Part shown: piece after piece, positions 35,142 to 44,304 of the stretch
How the letters are laid out: each line of letters starts with the position of its first letter
Numbering within the stretch: position 1 is the first letter of the stretch
Source of the DNA: Pseudoalteromonas amylolytica
Lineage (GTDB): Bacteria > Pseudomonadota > Gammaproteobacteria > Enterobacterales > Alteromonadaceae
DNA length: 64,000 nt
Assembly (NCBI RefSeq): GCF_001854605.1
Contig: NZ_MKJU01000027.1
Coordinates: forward strand, 193,468 to 257,467
Direction: 5' to 3'
The notes under the pieces: model-generated
Seen by the model: only the letters and a program-made list of their open reading frames with translations
Databases searched by the model: none
What the model was told of the DNA's origin: nothing
Translations under genes and position numbers: made by a program

Positions 35142-35153
35142 ATTGTCGACAAT
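35142..35153 (+). promoter_or_regulatory. GntR-type operator copy 1 (ATTGTCGACAAT)
   Basis: A perfect 12-base palindrome, 16 bases before the -35 element of the propionate operon promoter. The TTGTC/GACAA form is typical of FCD-type GntR regulators. Confidence 0.7.
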
Positions 35154-35168
35154 CTATTGGTTTCTAGG

Positions 35169-35197
35169 TTGACGTTAACGTAAAGTGGCACTATATT
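35169..35197 (+). promoter_or_regulatory. Sigma-70 promoter of the propionate operon
   Basis: TTGACG at 35169-35174 and TATATT at 35192-35197 separated by exactly 17 bases. The -10 overlaps operator copy 2, so binding there should block initiation. Confidence 0.75.
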
Positions 35198-35206
35198 GTC
35201 TACAAC
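35195..35206 (+). promoter_or_regulatory. GntR-type operator copy 2 (ATTGTCTACAAC)
   Basis: Same motif as copy 1 with one symmetric-position change, covering the end of the -10 and the expected transcription start. Repression by the GntR protein encoded just downstream is the simplest reading. Confidence 0.7.
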
Positions 35207-35235
35207 TTTTTATCACTCAGTATATGTGGGCTAAG

Positions 35236-35901
35236 ATGGAGTTTTTTCAAGAGCAAGCCGTAACATCCTCGGATAAAGCCTTCTTTCGTCTTCGCAAGGA
35301 GATTGTTGAGGGGGTGATCCCATCAGGGTCTAAGCTGAGTGAGACCGAATTGTCGACAAAATACCAAGTGAGCCGTGCTGTGGTGCGTGAGGCTATCAAT
35401 CGTTTAGAAGCGTGTAATATTGTTGAACGTAGGGCTAATGTCGGTGCGCGTGTTGTATCACTTAGTCCCGAAGGTTTGGCTGAGCTTTATCAGGTAAGAG
35501 AAGCGCTTGAGGGGATGGCTGCGCGCTTAGCAGCCTTGCACATGAGTGCAGAAGAGGTAGCTGACCTGAACGCATTACTCAATAGCCAATCACATGAAGT
35601 GAAAAGCGCAGAGCTTTATTACCAAGAAGCGGGCGACTTGGACTTTCACTATCGAATCATTTTAGGCAGTAAAAACAGCCACCTGATCTCTATGTTAGTG
35701 AATGGTTTATACCATCTAGTGCGCATGTATCGCGTGCAATTAGGTATGGCAGGTCCAAGAGTCACCAGTGCTTTTGACGAACATAAGCATATCGTACAAG
35801 CCATCAGCAATCGTGATCCGGAATTAGCGGAAATGCTGATGCGTCGACATATCACATATTCAAAAAATAATATCGAAGCTAAGCTTCAAAACAGCTTATA
35901 A
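35236..35901 (+). CDS. GntR-family (FCD) regulator of the propionate operon
   Basis: Transcription factor of about 221 residues. The N-terminal GntR winged helix has '[41 protein letters not shown]', and the C-terminal FCD ligand domain has '[16 protein letters not shown]', '[12 protein letters not shown]' and '[10 protein letters not shown]', the latter with probable metal-binding His and Asp. The ATG at 35236 starts near the domain; an ATG four codons upstream (35224) and a GTG at 35185 are alternatives. It is the first gene of the operon, 11 bp before prpB, and probably represses its own promoter via the 12-base operators. The likely ligand is a 2-methylcitrate-pathway compound. Confidence 0.88.
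   Translation: MEFFQEQAVTSSDKAFFRLRKEIVEGVIPSGSKLSETELSTKYQVSRAVVREAINRLEACNIVERRANVGARVVSLSPEGLAELYQVREALEGMAARLAALHMSAEEVADLNALLNSQSHEVKSAELYYQEAGDLDFHYRIILGSKNSHLISMLVNGLYHLVRMYRVQLGMAGPRVTSAFDEHKHIVQAISNRDPELAEMLMRRHITYSKNNIEAKLQNSL
35349..35360 (+). promoter_or_regulatory. GntR-type operator copy 3, inside the regulator gene
   Basis: ATTGTCGACAAA lies within the coding sequence of the regulator, about 150 bases after copy 2. Ten of 12 bases keep the dyad. It could support looping or act as a roadblock, or be chance, as the codons read Leu-Ser-Thr-Lys. Confidence 0.45.
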
Positions 35902-35912
35902 GAGAGAACATC

Positions 35913-36803
35913 ATGACAGGATATAAAAGCGCAGGTAAGAAGTTTCGCGAGGCATTAGAGGCTAATCAACCATTGCAAATTGTAGGCACAATCAATGCCT
36001 ACTCGGCTATTATGGCTAAGAAAATAGGCCATCAAGCTATTTATCTCTCTGGTGGTGGCGTGGCAAACGCTTCTTACGGTTTACCAGATTTAGGCATGAC
36101 GTCACTTAATGACGTGATTGCAGATGTGCAGCGCATTACAGCTGCATGTGACTTACCTCTGATGGTAGATATTGATACCGGTTGGGGTGGGGCATTCAAT
36201 ATCGCTAAAACCATCCGTGATATGGAAAAAGCAGGCGCTGCAGCCGTACATATGGAAGATCAGGTTGCCCAGAAACGCTGTGGTCACCGCCCAAATAAAG
36301 AGATTGTCTCTACAGAAGAAATGGTAGACCGTATCAAAGCTGCGGTAGATGCTCGCACGGATCCTGACTTTTTCATTATGGCGCGCACAGACTCGTTCGC
36401 ACAGGAAGGTTTAGAAGCCGCGATTGAACGCGCTAAAGCTTATGTGGCAGCAGGAGCTGACGGTATTTTCGCAGAGGCTGTGCAAACTGAGGAGCACTAC
36501 CGAGCGTTCAGCGAAGCGTTAGATGTGCCTATTTTGGCTAACATCACCGAATTTGGCAAAACTGAGCTTTGGAACAAAGATCAGTTAGCACAGTGGGGCG
36601 TCGATATGGTGCTTTACCCACTGAGTGCGTTCCGTGCAATGAACAAAGCGGCGGAGTTGGTCTATCAAACAATTTTGTCAGACGGCGATCAAAAGGCGGT
36701 CATCGACACCATGCAAACACGTATGGATTTATATGATTACCTTGGCTATCACGAATACGAGCAAAAGCTTGATTCATTGTTTGCCGAAGGTAAAAACAAG
36801 TAA
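35913..36803 (+). CDS. prpB: 2-Methylisocitrate lyase PrpB
   Basis: Cytosolic lyase of 296 residues of the isocitrate-lyase/PEP-mutase superfamily; it splits 2-methylisocitrate into pyruvate and succinate, the last step of the methylcitrate cycle. Active-site signs are '[18 protein letters not shown]' (Mg-binding Asp), the catalytic loop 'KRCGHR' and 'IMARTDS'. Length is normal. It starts 11 bp after the regulator gene and is followed by a hairpin before prpC. Confidence 0.96.
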   Translation: MTGYKSAGKKFREALEANQPLQIVGTINAYSAIMAKKIGHQAIYLSGGGVANASYGLPDLGMTSLNDVIADVQRITAACDLPLMVDIDTGWGGAFNIAKTIRDMEKAGAAAVHMEDQVAQKRCGHRPNKEIVSTEEMVDRIKAAVDARTDPDFFIMARTDSFAQEGLEAAIERAKAYVAAGADGIFAEAVQTEEHYRAFSEALDVPILANITEFGKTELWNKDQLAQWGVDMVLYPLSAFRAMNKAAELVYQTILSDGDQKAVIDTMQTRMDLYDYLGYHEYEQKLDSLFAEGKNK

Positions 36804-36820
36804 TTAAAGAAATCATTATG

Positions 36821-36853
36821 ATGGGCCTGATGTTAACTAAAATATTGGCCCAT
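36821..36853 (+). repeat. Intercistronic hairpin prpB-prpC
   Basis: ATGGGCC pairs with GGCCCAT over a 19-base loop in the 96-bp gap. It has no T-run, so it is more likely an mRNA-processing or partial attenuation element than a terminator. Confidence 0.6.
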
Positions 36854-36899
36854 TAGAGAAAAATAATATTCAGCAGGTAAAAATTCAGGAGACAACAAA

Positions 36900-38021
36900 A
36901 TGGCAAAAGTACTAAGCGGTGCTGGCCTTCGTGGCCAGGTAGCAGGGAAAACAGCACTATCAACAGTGGGTAAATCTGGTTCAGGTCTAACGTATCGTGG
37001 TTATGACGTTAAAGAGTTGGCAGAACACTGTGAATTTGAAGAAGTGGCCTATCTTATTCTAAAAGGTCACTTGCCTACTCAGGCTGAACTTGACAGCTAT
37101 AAGGGCGAATTACGTTCGATGCGCGGTTTACCACAAGCATTGAAAGAAGTGTTGGAACGTATTCCAGCTGATGCTCACCCTATGGATGTGCTACGTACAG
37201 GTTGCTCAATGCTAGGTAACTTAGAAGGTGAAACAAGCTTTGACTTACAGGGCAAAGTGACAGATCGCATGTTGGCGTGTTTCCCAAGCATTATTTGTTA
37301 CTGGTATCGTTTCAGCCACGATGGTGTGCGCATTGACGTGGAAACGGATGATAATTCAATCGGTGCACATTTCCTACACATGTTACATGGTAAAAAGCCA
37401 AACGAGCTACATGAGCGTGTAATGCATGTATCTTTGATCCTTTATGCAGAGCATGAATTCAACGCCTCTACGTTTACGGCTCGTGTATGTGCTTCGACAC
37501 TCTCAGATATGCATTCATGTGTTACAGGTGCGATTGGTTCACTACGTGGTCCACTTCACGGTGGTGCAAATGAAGCGGCGATGGACATGATCGAAAGTTT
37601 CACGTCGGCTGAGCACGCAGAGCAAGAAATGATGGGCATGTTAGAGCGTAAAGAAAAAATCATGGGCTTTGGCCACGCGATTTACTCAGAATGTGACCCA
37701 CGTAATGAAATCATCAAACAGTGGTCAGAGAAGCTAGCAAAAGATGTGGGAGATACCGTACTTTACCCAGTATCTGTACGTTGTGAAGAAGTGATGTGGC
37801 GCGAGAAGAAGCTGTTCTGTAATGCAGACTTTTTCCACGCATCGGCATATAACTTTATGGGTATTCCTACTAAGCTATTTACACCAATTTTCGTAATGTC
37901 ACGTTTAACTGGCTGGGCTGCGCATGTGATGGAACAACGTGCGGATAACCGCATTATTCGTCCGTCAGCTGAGTATACAGGCGAAGAGTTACGTCCTGTA
38001 ACGCCTATCTCAGCGCGTTAA
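36900..38021 (+). CDS. prpC: 2-Methylcitrate synthase PrpC
   Basis: Cytosolic citrate-synthase-family enzyme of 373 residues that joins propionyl-CoA and oxaloacetate. Motifs are 'GPLHGGANEAAMDMI' with a catalytic His, 'MGFGHAIYSECDPRN' (second His; Arg of the usual GHRVY is replaced, as in methylcitrate synthases I know of), and 'DFFHASAYNFMGIP' near the catalytic Asp. The short length and the operon context make 2-methylcitrate synthase rather than citrate synthase clear. Ribosome site 'AGGAG' lies 8 bases before the ATG. Confidence 0.95.
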   Translation: MAKVLSGAGLRGQVAGKTALSTVGKSGSGLTYRGYDVKELAEHCEFEEVAYLILKGHLPTQAELDSYKGELRSMRGLPQALKEVLERIPADAHPMDVLRTGCSMLGNLEGETSFDLQGKVTDRMLACFPSIICYWYRFSHDGVRIDVETDDNSIGAHFLHMLHGKKPNELHERVMHVSLILYAEHEFNASTFTARVCASTLSDMHSCVTGAIGSLRGPLHGGANEAAMDMIESFTSAEHAEQEMMGMLERKEKIMGFGHAIYSECDPRNEIIKQWSEKLAKDVGDTVLYPVSVRCEEVMWREKKLFCNADFFHASAYNFMGIPTKLFTPIFVMSRLTGWAAHVMEQRADNRIIRPSAEYTGEELRPVTPISAR

Positions 38022-38033
38022 TCACGCATTGAT

Positions 38034-38055
38034 GCGGCTAACCTATGTTAGCCGC
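38034..38055 (+). repeat. Intercistronic hairpin prpC-acnD
   Basis: GCGGCTAAC pairs perfectly with GTTAGCCGC around a four-base loop (CTAT), 13 bases after the prpC stop. No T-run follows. Confidence 0.7.
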
Positions 38056-38095
38056 TTGCAATTTTGTCCGTCATCAAATTCCAATGGATGTAGTT

Positions 38096-40687
38096 ATGAA
38101 TACCAAATACCGTAAGCTGTTGCCTAATTCGCAACTGAGCTTTTATGACACACGTGAAGCAGTTGATTCTCTTAAACCAGGTGCCTACGACACCTTGCCT
38201 TATACATCTCGTGTGCTTGCTGAAAACCTAGTGCGTCGCTGTGAGAGCGAAAAGTTGGATGACTGCTTGACTCAGATCATTGAGCGTCGTCGTGATTTAG
38301 ATTTTCCTTGGTTTCCAGCGCGTGTTGTATGTCATGACATTCTTGGCCAAACGGCGTTGGTCGATCTGGCGGGGTTACGTGATGCAATCGCTGCTAAAGG
38401 GGGCGATCCATCTAAAGTAAACCCTGTTGTACCAACTCAGTTAATCGTTGACCACTCATTGGCAGTAGAGCACGCTGGTTTTGAAAAAGACGCGTTTGAA
38501 AAAAACCGTGCGATTGAAGATAGGCGTAACGAAGATAGATTCCACTTTATCAACTGGACCAAAACCGCATTTAAAAATGTTGACGTTATTCAACCGGGTA
38601 ACGGCATCATGCACCAAATTAACCTAGAAAAAATGTCTCCAGTGATCCATGCCAGAGATGGCGTGGCGTTTCCTGATACATTAGTGGGTACCGATAGCCA
38701 TACACCACATGTTGATGCACTTGGCGTGATTGCTGTGGGTGTGGGTGGCCTTGAAGCCGAAAGTGTGATGCTAGGCCGTGCTTCGTACATGCGTTTGCCT
38801 GATATCGTTGGTGTAGAGTTAACTGGTAAGGCTCAGCCGGGAATTACCGCAACCGATATCGTACTTGCGATAACAGAGTTTTTACGTGCTGAAAAAGTGG
38901 TGGGTGCCTACCTTGAGTTTTACGGCGAAGGGGCGGCGAGTCTGACTCTTGGTGACAGAGCTACCATCTCAAACATGACACCTGAGTATGGCGCGACTGC
39001 AGCGATGTTCTACATCGACCAGCAAACAATTGATTATTTGAAGCTAACGGGCCGTGATGATGAGCAGGTTCGTTTGGTGGAAAGCTATGCTAAGCACACC
39101 GGCCTTTGGGCGGATAGCCTTGAATCAGCTCAGTATGAGCGAGTGTTAAAGTTCGATTTATCATCGGTTGGGCGTAACATAGCGGGTCCATCTAACCCTC
39201 ATAAACGTGTTGCAACGGCGGATTTGGCCAAAGAGGGCATCGCAGGCGTTGTTGAGAACGAAGAAGGTAAAATGCCTGATGGTGCGGTGATCATTGCTGC
39301 TATCACCAGTTGTACAAACACGAGTAACCCACGCAACGTCATTGCGGCCGGTTTGTTAGCACGTAACGCAAATGCCAAAGGCTTAACCCGTAAACCTTGG
39401 GTTAAATCATCATTGGCGCCGGGTTCAAAAGCAGTAAAAATGTATCTTGAAGAAGCAGATCTGTTACCGGAGCTTGAACAATTAGGGTTTGGTGTGGTCG
39501 CATTTGCGTGTACTACTTGTAACGGTATGAGTGGTGCCCTCGACCCGAAAATTCAGCAAGAATTGATCGATCGTGACTTGTACGCTACGGCTGTATTGTC
39601 AGGTAACCGTAATTTTGATGGTCGTATTCACCCTTACGCAAAGCAGGCATTTTTGGCGTCTCCTCCATTAGTTGTGGCATATGCTATTGCTGGAACTATC
39701 CGCTTTGATATCGAAAAAGATGTTTTAGGTCATGATCAACAAGGTAATCCAGTTACCCTCAAAGACCTTTGGCCGAGCGACGAAGAGATTGATGCAGTGA
39801 TCGCACAAAGTGTAAAGCCTGAGCAGTTCCGCCAAGTATACGAGCCGATGTTTGACTTAACGGTTGATTACGGTGAGCACAATAACCCACTGTATGATTG
39901 GCGTGAGATGAGTACCTATATTCGTCGTCCACCATATTGGGAAGGCGCTTTGGCCGCTGAGCGTACCATGAAAGGCATGCGACCGCTGGCGGTATTGGGT
40001 GACAACATCACCACGGATCACTTATCACCATCCAATGCGATTCTTGCCAGCAGTGCAGCAGGTGAGTATCTCGCAAAAATGGGCTTGCCAGAAGAAGACT
40101 TTAACTCTTATGCAACGCACCGAGGTGACCATTTAACGGCTCAGCGTGCAACCTTTGCAAACCCGAAACTATTTAATGAAATGGTACGTGACGAGCACGG
40201 TGAAGTTAAGCAAGGCTCATTGGCGCGTCTTGAACCGGAAGGTCAAGAAACTCGTATGTGGGAAGCGATTGAAACCTACATGGAGCGTAAGCAGCCGTTG
40301 ATCATTGTGGCTGGTGCTGACTATGGTCAAGGGTCTTCGCGTGATTGGGCTGCTAAAGGCGTACGTTTAGCTGGTGTTGAAGTGATTGCTGCTGAAGGGT
40401 TTGAGCGTATTCACCGTACTAACTTAATTGGTATGGGTGTGTTACCGCTTGAATTTAAAGCGGGGACGACTCGCAAAACCTTAAAAATAGATGGCACAGA
40501 AACCTTCGATGTAGAGGGTGAACCAAGTCCGGGTGCAACGCTAACACTGGTGATAAACCGTAAAAATGGTGAGCGTGTCGAAGTGCCAATGACATGTCGA
40601 TTAGATACCGCTGAAGAGGTGTCAATCTACTCAGCAGGCGGTGTACTACAGCGCTTTGCGAAAGACTTTTTAGAAGCTAACGCATAA
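38096..40687 (+). CDS. acnD: Fe/S-dependent 2-methylcitrate dehydratase AcnD
   Basis: Aconitase-superfamily dehydratase of 863 residues that converts 2-methylcitrate to 2-methyl-cis-aconitate. It replaces PrpD in many Alteromonadales. The [4Fe-4S] cysteines are in 'TSCTNTSNP' and 'FACTTCNG'; substrate-site sequence 'GADYGQGSSRDWAAKG' is in the C-terminal swivel domain. The ATG at 38096 gives the usual 'MNTKYRKLLP' start; the longer frame from 38045 begins inside the hairpin and is rejected. PrpF, needed with AcnD, follows. Confidence 0.96.
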   Translation: MNTKYRKLLPNSQLSFYDTREAVDSLKPGAYDTLPYTSRVLAENLVRRCESEKLDDCLTQIIERRRDLDFPWFPARVVCHDILGQTALVDLAGLRDAIAAKGGDPSKVNPVVPTQLIVDHSLAVEHAGFEKDAFEKNRAIEDRRNEDRFHFINWTKTAFKNVDVIQPGNGIMHQINLEKMSPVIHARDGVAFPDTLVGTDSHTPHVDALGVIAVGVGGLEAESVMLGRASYMRLPDIVGVELTGKAQPGITATDIVLAITEFLRAEKVVGAYLEFYGEGAASLTLGDRATISNMTPEYGATAAMFYIDQQTIDYLKLTGRDDEQVRLVESYAKHTGLWADSLESAQYERVLKFDLSSVGRNIAGPSNPHKRVATADLAKEGIAGVVENEEGKMPDGAVIIAAITSCTNTSNPRNVIAAGLLARNANAKGLTRKPWVKSSLAPGSKAVKMYLEEADLLPELEQLGFGVVAFACTTCNGMSGALDPKIQQELIDRDLYATAVLSGNRNFDGRIHPYAKQAFLASPPLVVAYAIAGTIRFDIEKDVLGHDQQGNPVTLKDLWPSDEEIDAVIAQSVKPEQFRQVYEPMFDLTVDYGEHNNPLYDWREMSTYIRRPPYWEGALAAERTMKGMRPLAVLGDNITTDHLSPSNAILASSAAGEYLAKMGLPEEDFNSYATHRGDHLTAQRATFANPKLFNEMVRDEHGEVKQGSLARLEPEGQETRMWEAIETYMERKQPLIIVAGADYGQGSSRDWAAKGVRLAGVEVIAAEGFERIHRTNLIGMGVLPLEFKAGTTRKTLKIDGTETFDVEGEPSPGATLTLVINRKNGERVEVPMTCRLDTAEEVSIYSAGGVLQRFAKDFLEANA

Positions 40688-40702
40688 CTTTTATCAACAC
40701 TT

Positions 40703-40721
40703 GACCCTGTTTATCAGGGTC
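40703..40721 (+). repeat. Intercistronic hairpin acnD-prpF
   Basis: GACCCTG pairs perfectly with CAGGGTC around TTTAT, 15 bases after the acnD stop. This is the third such hairpin in the operon. Confidence 0.7.
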
Positions 40722-40748
40722 TTGGAAGATGCTTTACAGGAATAAGCA

Positions 40749-41921
40749 ATGTCTTTTAAGCCACAAATTAAAGTGCCCGCAACCTACATGCGTGGTGGCA
40801 CCAGCAAAGGGGTATTTTTTAACCTCACTGATTTACCACCTCAAGCGCAGGTGGCAGGCCCCGAGCGCGATGCTTTGTTGCTACGTGTGATTGGTAGTCC
40901 AGACCCTTATGGTAAGCATACTGATGGTATGGGGGGAGCCACATCCAGCACCAGTAAAACGGTTATTTTGTCAAAAAGTACACAGGCTGATCATGATGTC
41001 GATTACTTGTTTGGACAGGTGGCCATCGATAAACCATTTATCGATTGGAGCGGGAACTGCGGCAACTTAACGGCCGCAGTGGGCTCGTTTGCTATCAGTA
41101 ATGGTTTGGTTGATGCTGGTAGCATTCCACAAAATGGTATCGCCGTGGTGCGTATTTGGCAGGCTAACATCAAGAAAACCATTATCGCGCATGTACCTAT
41201 TACGGATGGGGAAGTGCAAGAAACGGGTGACTTTGAACTTGATGGTGTCACGTTTCCTGCCGCCGAGGTGGTCGTTGAGTTTATGGACCCTGCGGATGGC
41301 GAGGGTGCTATGTTCCCATCTGGTAGCTTGGTGGACATGTTGGAGGTACCTGGTATTGGCAAGTTTGCGGTCACCATGATTAATGCTGGTATACCGACAT
41401 TATTTTTTAATGCTGATGAACTTGGCTATACGGGCACGGAATTGCAAGAAGCGATTAACGGTGATGATGCAGCACTGGCACGGTTTGAGACTATCCGCGC
41501 ACATGGTGCTTTGAAGATGGGCTTAATTAGCTCGTTAGAAGAAGCGGCTACACGCCAGCATACGCCTAAAATTGCTTTTGTCAGCAAAGCGCAAAGTTAT
41601 TTGGCCTCCAGTGGTAAACAGATCAACGCCCATGACATAGATATCTGCGTTCGCGCACTATCGATGGGTAAATTGCACCATGCCATGATGGGCACTGCTG
41701 CGGTGGCAATCGCGACTGCTGCAGCCATTCCTGGGACTTTGGTGAACTTGGCGGCAGGTGGCGGTGCCCGTGAGAGTGTTACTTTCGGGCATCCTTCTGG
41801 CACGTTACGAGTGGGCGCAGCTGCACAGTACATTGATGGACAATGGCAAGCAGAAAAAGCGGTGATGAGCCGCAGCGCGCGCGTGTTGATGGAAGGCAAT
41901 GTGCGAGTGCCTCAACTGTAA
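40749..41921 (+). CDS. prpF: 2-Methylaconitate cis-trans isomerase PrpF
   Basis: Cytosolic isomerase of 390 residues with the two-domain diaminopimelate-epimerase fold. It converts the AcnD product to the isomer that PrpB's pathway needs. Family motifs are 'YMRGGTSKGVFF' at the N-terminus, 'DGMGGATSSTSKT', 'WSGNCGNLTAAVG' and 'VTMINAGIPTLFF'. Length fits. It is the last gene of the operon and is followed by a strong terminator. Confidence 0.96.
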   Translation: MSFKPQIKVPATYMRGGTSKGVFFNLTDLPPQAQVAGPERDALLLRVIGSPDPYGKHTDGMGGATSSTSKTVILSKSTQADHDVDYLFGQVAIDKPFIDWSGNCGNLTAAVGSFAISNGLVDAGSIPQNGIAVVRIWQANIKKTIIAHVPITDGEVQETGDFELDGVTFPAAEVVVEFMDPADGEGAMFPSGSLVDMLEVPGIGKFAVTMINAGIPTLFFNADELGYTGTELQEAINGDDAALARFETIRAHGALKMGLISSLEEAATRQHTPKIAFVSKAQSYLASSGKQINAHDIDICVRALSMGKLHHAMMGTAAVAIATAAAIPGTLVNLAAGGGARESVTFGHPSGTLRVGAAAQYIDGQWQAEKAVMSRSARVLMEGNVRVPQL

Positions 41922-41956
41922 CAACGTACGCTTTAGATTTTGTTGGTAATGTTACC

Positions 41957-41980
41957 AAGGCCCAGATAGGGCCTTTTTTA
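41957..41980 (+). terminator. Rho-independent terminator of the propionate operon
   Basis: AAGGCCC, loop AGATA, GGGCCTT and T-run, 35 bases after the prpF stop. Confidence 0.93.
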
Positions 41981-42009
41981 TCACGACAATTAAATTAGGA
42001 AACAACACC

Positions 42010-42600
42010 ATGGAAGTGGTTTTATCTTTAGCGTTAACGACGGCGCTATTGTTAGGCTCTCCTGGCCCTGCGCCATTGGCTTTGGCTGGGGTTGGAGCGA
42101 GTTTTGGGTTTCGTCAAGGAAGTGGTTTCTTGGCTGGAATTTTAGGTGGCCTCTTGGTGGTGATCGCTATAGTTGCAGCGGGGCTTGGCACGTTATTTAA
42201 TGCTTATCCAACCATTAAAATAGTTTGTCAGCTAGCGGCAGCCGGTTACTTGTGTTTTGTGGCTTATCGAATCGCGACAGCAGAAGGCGGTATTACATCT
42301 CAAACAGGGCAGCCACCCGTATTTAAAGATGGGTTTATCTTAAATCTGATTAACCCTAAGGCGTATGCCGCATTTTTAGCTATTTTTTCCAACAACATGC
42401 TGCAAACGCACAGCCCATTGCTTAATCTACTGTTAACAGTGACTGTTTGTTTTCTAGTTGCTGTTATAGTTGATACGCTATGGATGGCGGCGGGGGCGAA
42501 GTTGAGAGTCTTCTTTGCAAAGCCAAAACAAGCTAAGCGGTTGCGTTTGGTGTTTGCTTCGGCATTAGTGGTAAGTGTTATGGTTGCTGTGGTGGGTTAA
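42010..42600 (+). CDS. LysE-family amino-acid exporter
   Basis: Inner-membrane exporter of 196 residues with about six membrane helices. Family signs are 'SPGPAPLALAGVGASFGFRQGSGFLAGILGG' near the N-terminus, 'YLCFVAYRIA' and 'FKDGFILNLINPKAYAAFLAIF'. LysE/RhtB proteins export amino acids or related compounds; the substrate is unknown. It is 30 bp beyond the prp terminator, so it has its own transcription, with a weak ribosome site. Confidence 0.88.
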   Translation: MEVVLSLALTTALLLGSPGPAPLALAGVGASFGFRQGSGFLAGILGGLLVVIAIVAAGLGTLFNAYPTIKIVCQLAAAGYLCFVAYRIATAEGGITSQTGQPPVFKDGFILNLINPKAYAAFLAIFSNNMLQTHSPLLNLLLTVTVCFLVAVIVDTLWMAAGAKLRVFFAKPKQAKRLRLVFASALVVSVMVAVVG

Positions 42601-42640
42601 TTTGCTATTTTAGCAACATGAAACGCTTGAGGATGACGAA

Positions 42641-43123
42641 ATGGACGTAATTACCCCAACACACTCTCATATTATGCAACTGATGACTTGGTTTAACAGT
42701 CGAGGTGATTTGCTCACGTGGGCTGGACCAAACTTTCGTTACCCTTTTGATCTCAATTCTTTTAAGGCAGACTTAAGACTGACAGAGCTGGATAGCCTAG
42801 CATTGCAATCATCGCAAGGTGAATTAATGGCCTTTGGCCAATACTGCTTACGTTCAGGCTGTTGTCACCTTGCCCGTTTAGCCGTAAATCCAGCATATCG
42901 GGGCCAAAGGCTCGTCGATAGACTACTGAGCGAGTTGTGTAAACGGGGTTGACAGTCGCTTCAAGTGCAGCAATGCTCGTTGTTTGTGTATAGTGATAAT
43001 CAATCTGCTAGCAAAGCTTATGAGCGTTTTGGATTTGTTTCAACGCAACTTCCTGATGGTGATAAGTTGCCAGATGCTATATATATGAGAAAAAGCAATT
43101 TTAGTGGCAAGCTAATTAATTAA
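42641..43123 (+). pseudogene. GNAT acetyltransferase gene with one in-frame stop
   Basis: The frame from 42641 encodes a GNAT N-terminal half with acetyl-CoA site 'LAVNPAYRGQRLVDRLL', stops at TGA 42950-42952, then continues with no further stop to 43123 through 'QQCSLFVYSDNQSASKAYERFGF', the standard last GNAT motif. The stop most likely replaces a tryptophan (TGG to TGA). The first 103 residues alone lack the C-terminal strands, so a functional product is unlikely. It is next to an intact but different GNAT gene. Confidence 0.75.
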
Positions 43124-43140
43124 TAAGCAAAGGAAGACAG

Positions 43141-43656
43141 ATGCAACCGATTATCACGACAGCACGTTTAACATTACGTCCTTTTAACTTTGATGATGCA
43201 GCGATAGTGGCAAAGCTGGCTGGAGATAAGCGAGTCAGTGATATGACTAAGAATATTCCATATCCCTATTCACAAGACATGGCGACCGAATGGATCAGTA
43301 CTCACCAGTCTCAGTATGAAAGTGGTGAAAGTGTGGTATATGCCATCACCCAGCGAGGCGATAACAGTGTGATTGGCGCACTAGGCTTTGTAGAAATTGT
43401 CAATAACGTGGGTACGTTAGGGTATTGGTTAGGGTGTGATTACTGGGGGCAAGGTATCGCACCTGAAGCAGTAAACGGGCTAGTCGACTACTATAAAAAG
43501 CATCATAATCTACAGGGGCTTGAAGCGACGCACTTTGTAGAGAATATTCGTTCCCGAGCGGTTATTAGCAAATTAGGACTCAATTATGTGGAAGACACTG
43601 AGATAGCGCTACAGGGTAAACAACGAGCAATCAGTGTGCATAGGGTAAGGTTCTAA
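43141..43656 (+). CDS. RimJ/RimL-type GNAT acetyltransferase
   Basis: Cytosolic N-acetyltransferase of 171 residues. It opens with 'ITTARLTLRPFNFDDAAIVAKLAGD', typical for RimJ/RimL-like enzymes, has the acetyl-CoA loop as 'YWGQGIAPEAVNGLVDY', and ends with 'ENIRSRAVISKLGLNYVE'. Substrate unknown (protein N-terminus or small amine). The ribosome site AAAGGAAG lies 8 bases before the ATG. It starts 17 bp after the broken GNAT gene. Confidence 0.88.
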   Translation: MQPIITTARLTLRPFNFDDAAIVAKLAGDKRVSDMTKNIPYPYSQDMATEWISTHQSQYESGESVVYAITQRGDNSVIGALGFVEIVNNVGTLGYWLGCDYWGQGIAPEAVNGLVDYYKKHHNLQGLEATHFVENIRSRAVISKLGLNYVEDTEIALQGKQRAISVHRVRF

Positions 43657-43788
43657 TAATTCTCTGTGAATATGGTTGTACGTCATCATAGATTGACCCT
43701 ATGTTACGCATTGCTAACTCCTATTTTATGTTGAGATGGTAAGTCAATATCATTTACGCCATACACAACATGAAAAGGAGTCTTTAAT

Positions 43789-44304
43789 ATGACCACACAC
43801 ATTTTTAGCAGGCGCTCGCTGCTATCACTTGCCTCGGCTGTGCTGACGCTGCCTGTTTTGGCAAGCCCAGGAGATTGGATCAATACCAGTGGTGATTTTG
43901 CCACGCTAAATCCTAATGCTTCCGAAGTACGTTTTGCCGTTCACTATCCGCAGCTTCGCGATGGAAATTGCGGTATTGGTATTGCGCTAAATGGTTTCAA
44001 TAGCCGAGAGCACTATTATCGTGAGCTACTTGAGCATATAGATGTTAGATCAATTTATTTGACCGACAGTGGTTTATACGAATTATCACCCTCATCGGTT
44101 ACGGACAAGGGCATATTGTATTCATTCGACTATACAGCCCAATACTACATGACCTACGTTACCATCAACACCAAGGATGGCCGTACCTTTGGGGAAGTAT
44201 TCGATGGTATGTCAAGTTGGAATAGTATCTATGCGCTCACCAGCGCTGTGACCTGTCAGCAGCTCGAAGAAGTTAATCTGGCGGCTCACTCAGCACCGCT
44301 TTGA
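43789..44304 (+). CDS. Exported protein of unknown family, paralogue 1
   Basis: Protein of 171 residues with an N-terminal twin-arginine-like signal ('FSRRSLLSLASAVLTLPVLAS') and probable cleavage near residue 25. The mature part opens 'PGDWINTSGDFATLNPNASEVRF', and has 'GNCGIGIALNGFN', 'HYYRELLEHIDVRSIYL', 'VTINTKDGRTFGEVFDGMSS' and a late 'AVTCQQLE'. Two cysteines (in 'GNCGIG' and 'TCQQLE') probably form a disulfide. It is clearly homologous over its length to the protein at 45431. No family is recognised. The 3' end overlaps the convergent LysR gene by 32 bp. Ribosome site AAAAGGAG precedes the ATG. Confidence 0.75.
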   Translation: MTTHIFSRRSLLSLASAVLTLPVLASPGDWINTSGDFATLNPNASEVRFAVHYPQLRDGNCGIGIALNGFNSREHYYRELLEHIDVRSIYLTDSGLYELSPSSVTDKGILYSFDYTAQYYMTYVTINTKDGRTFGEVFDGMSSWNSIYALTSAVTCQQLEEVNLAAHSAPL

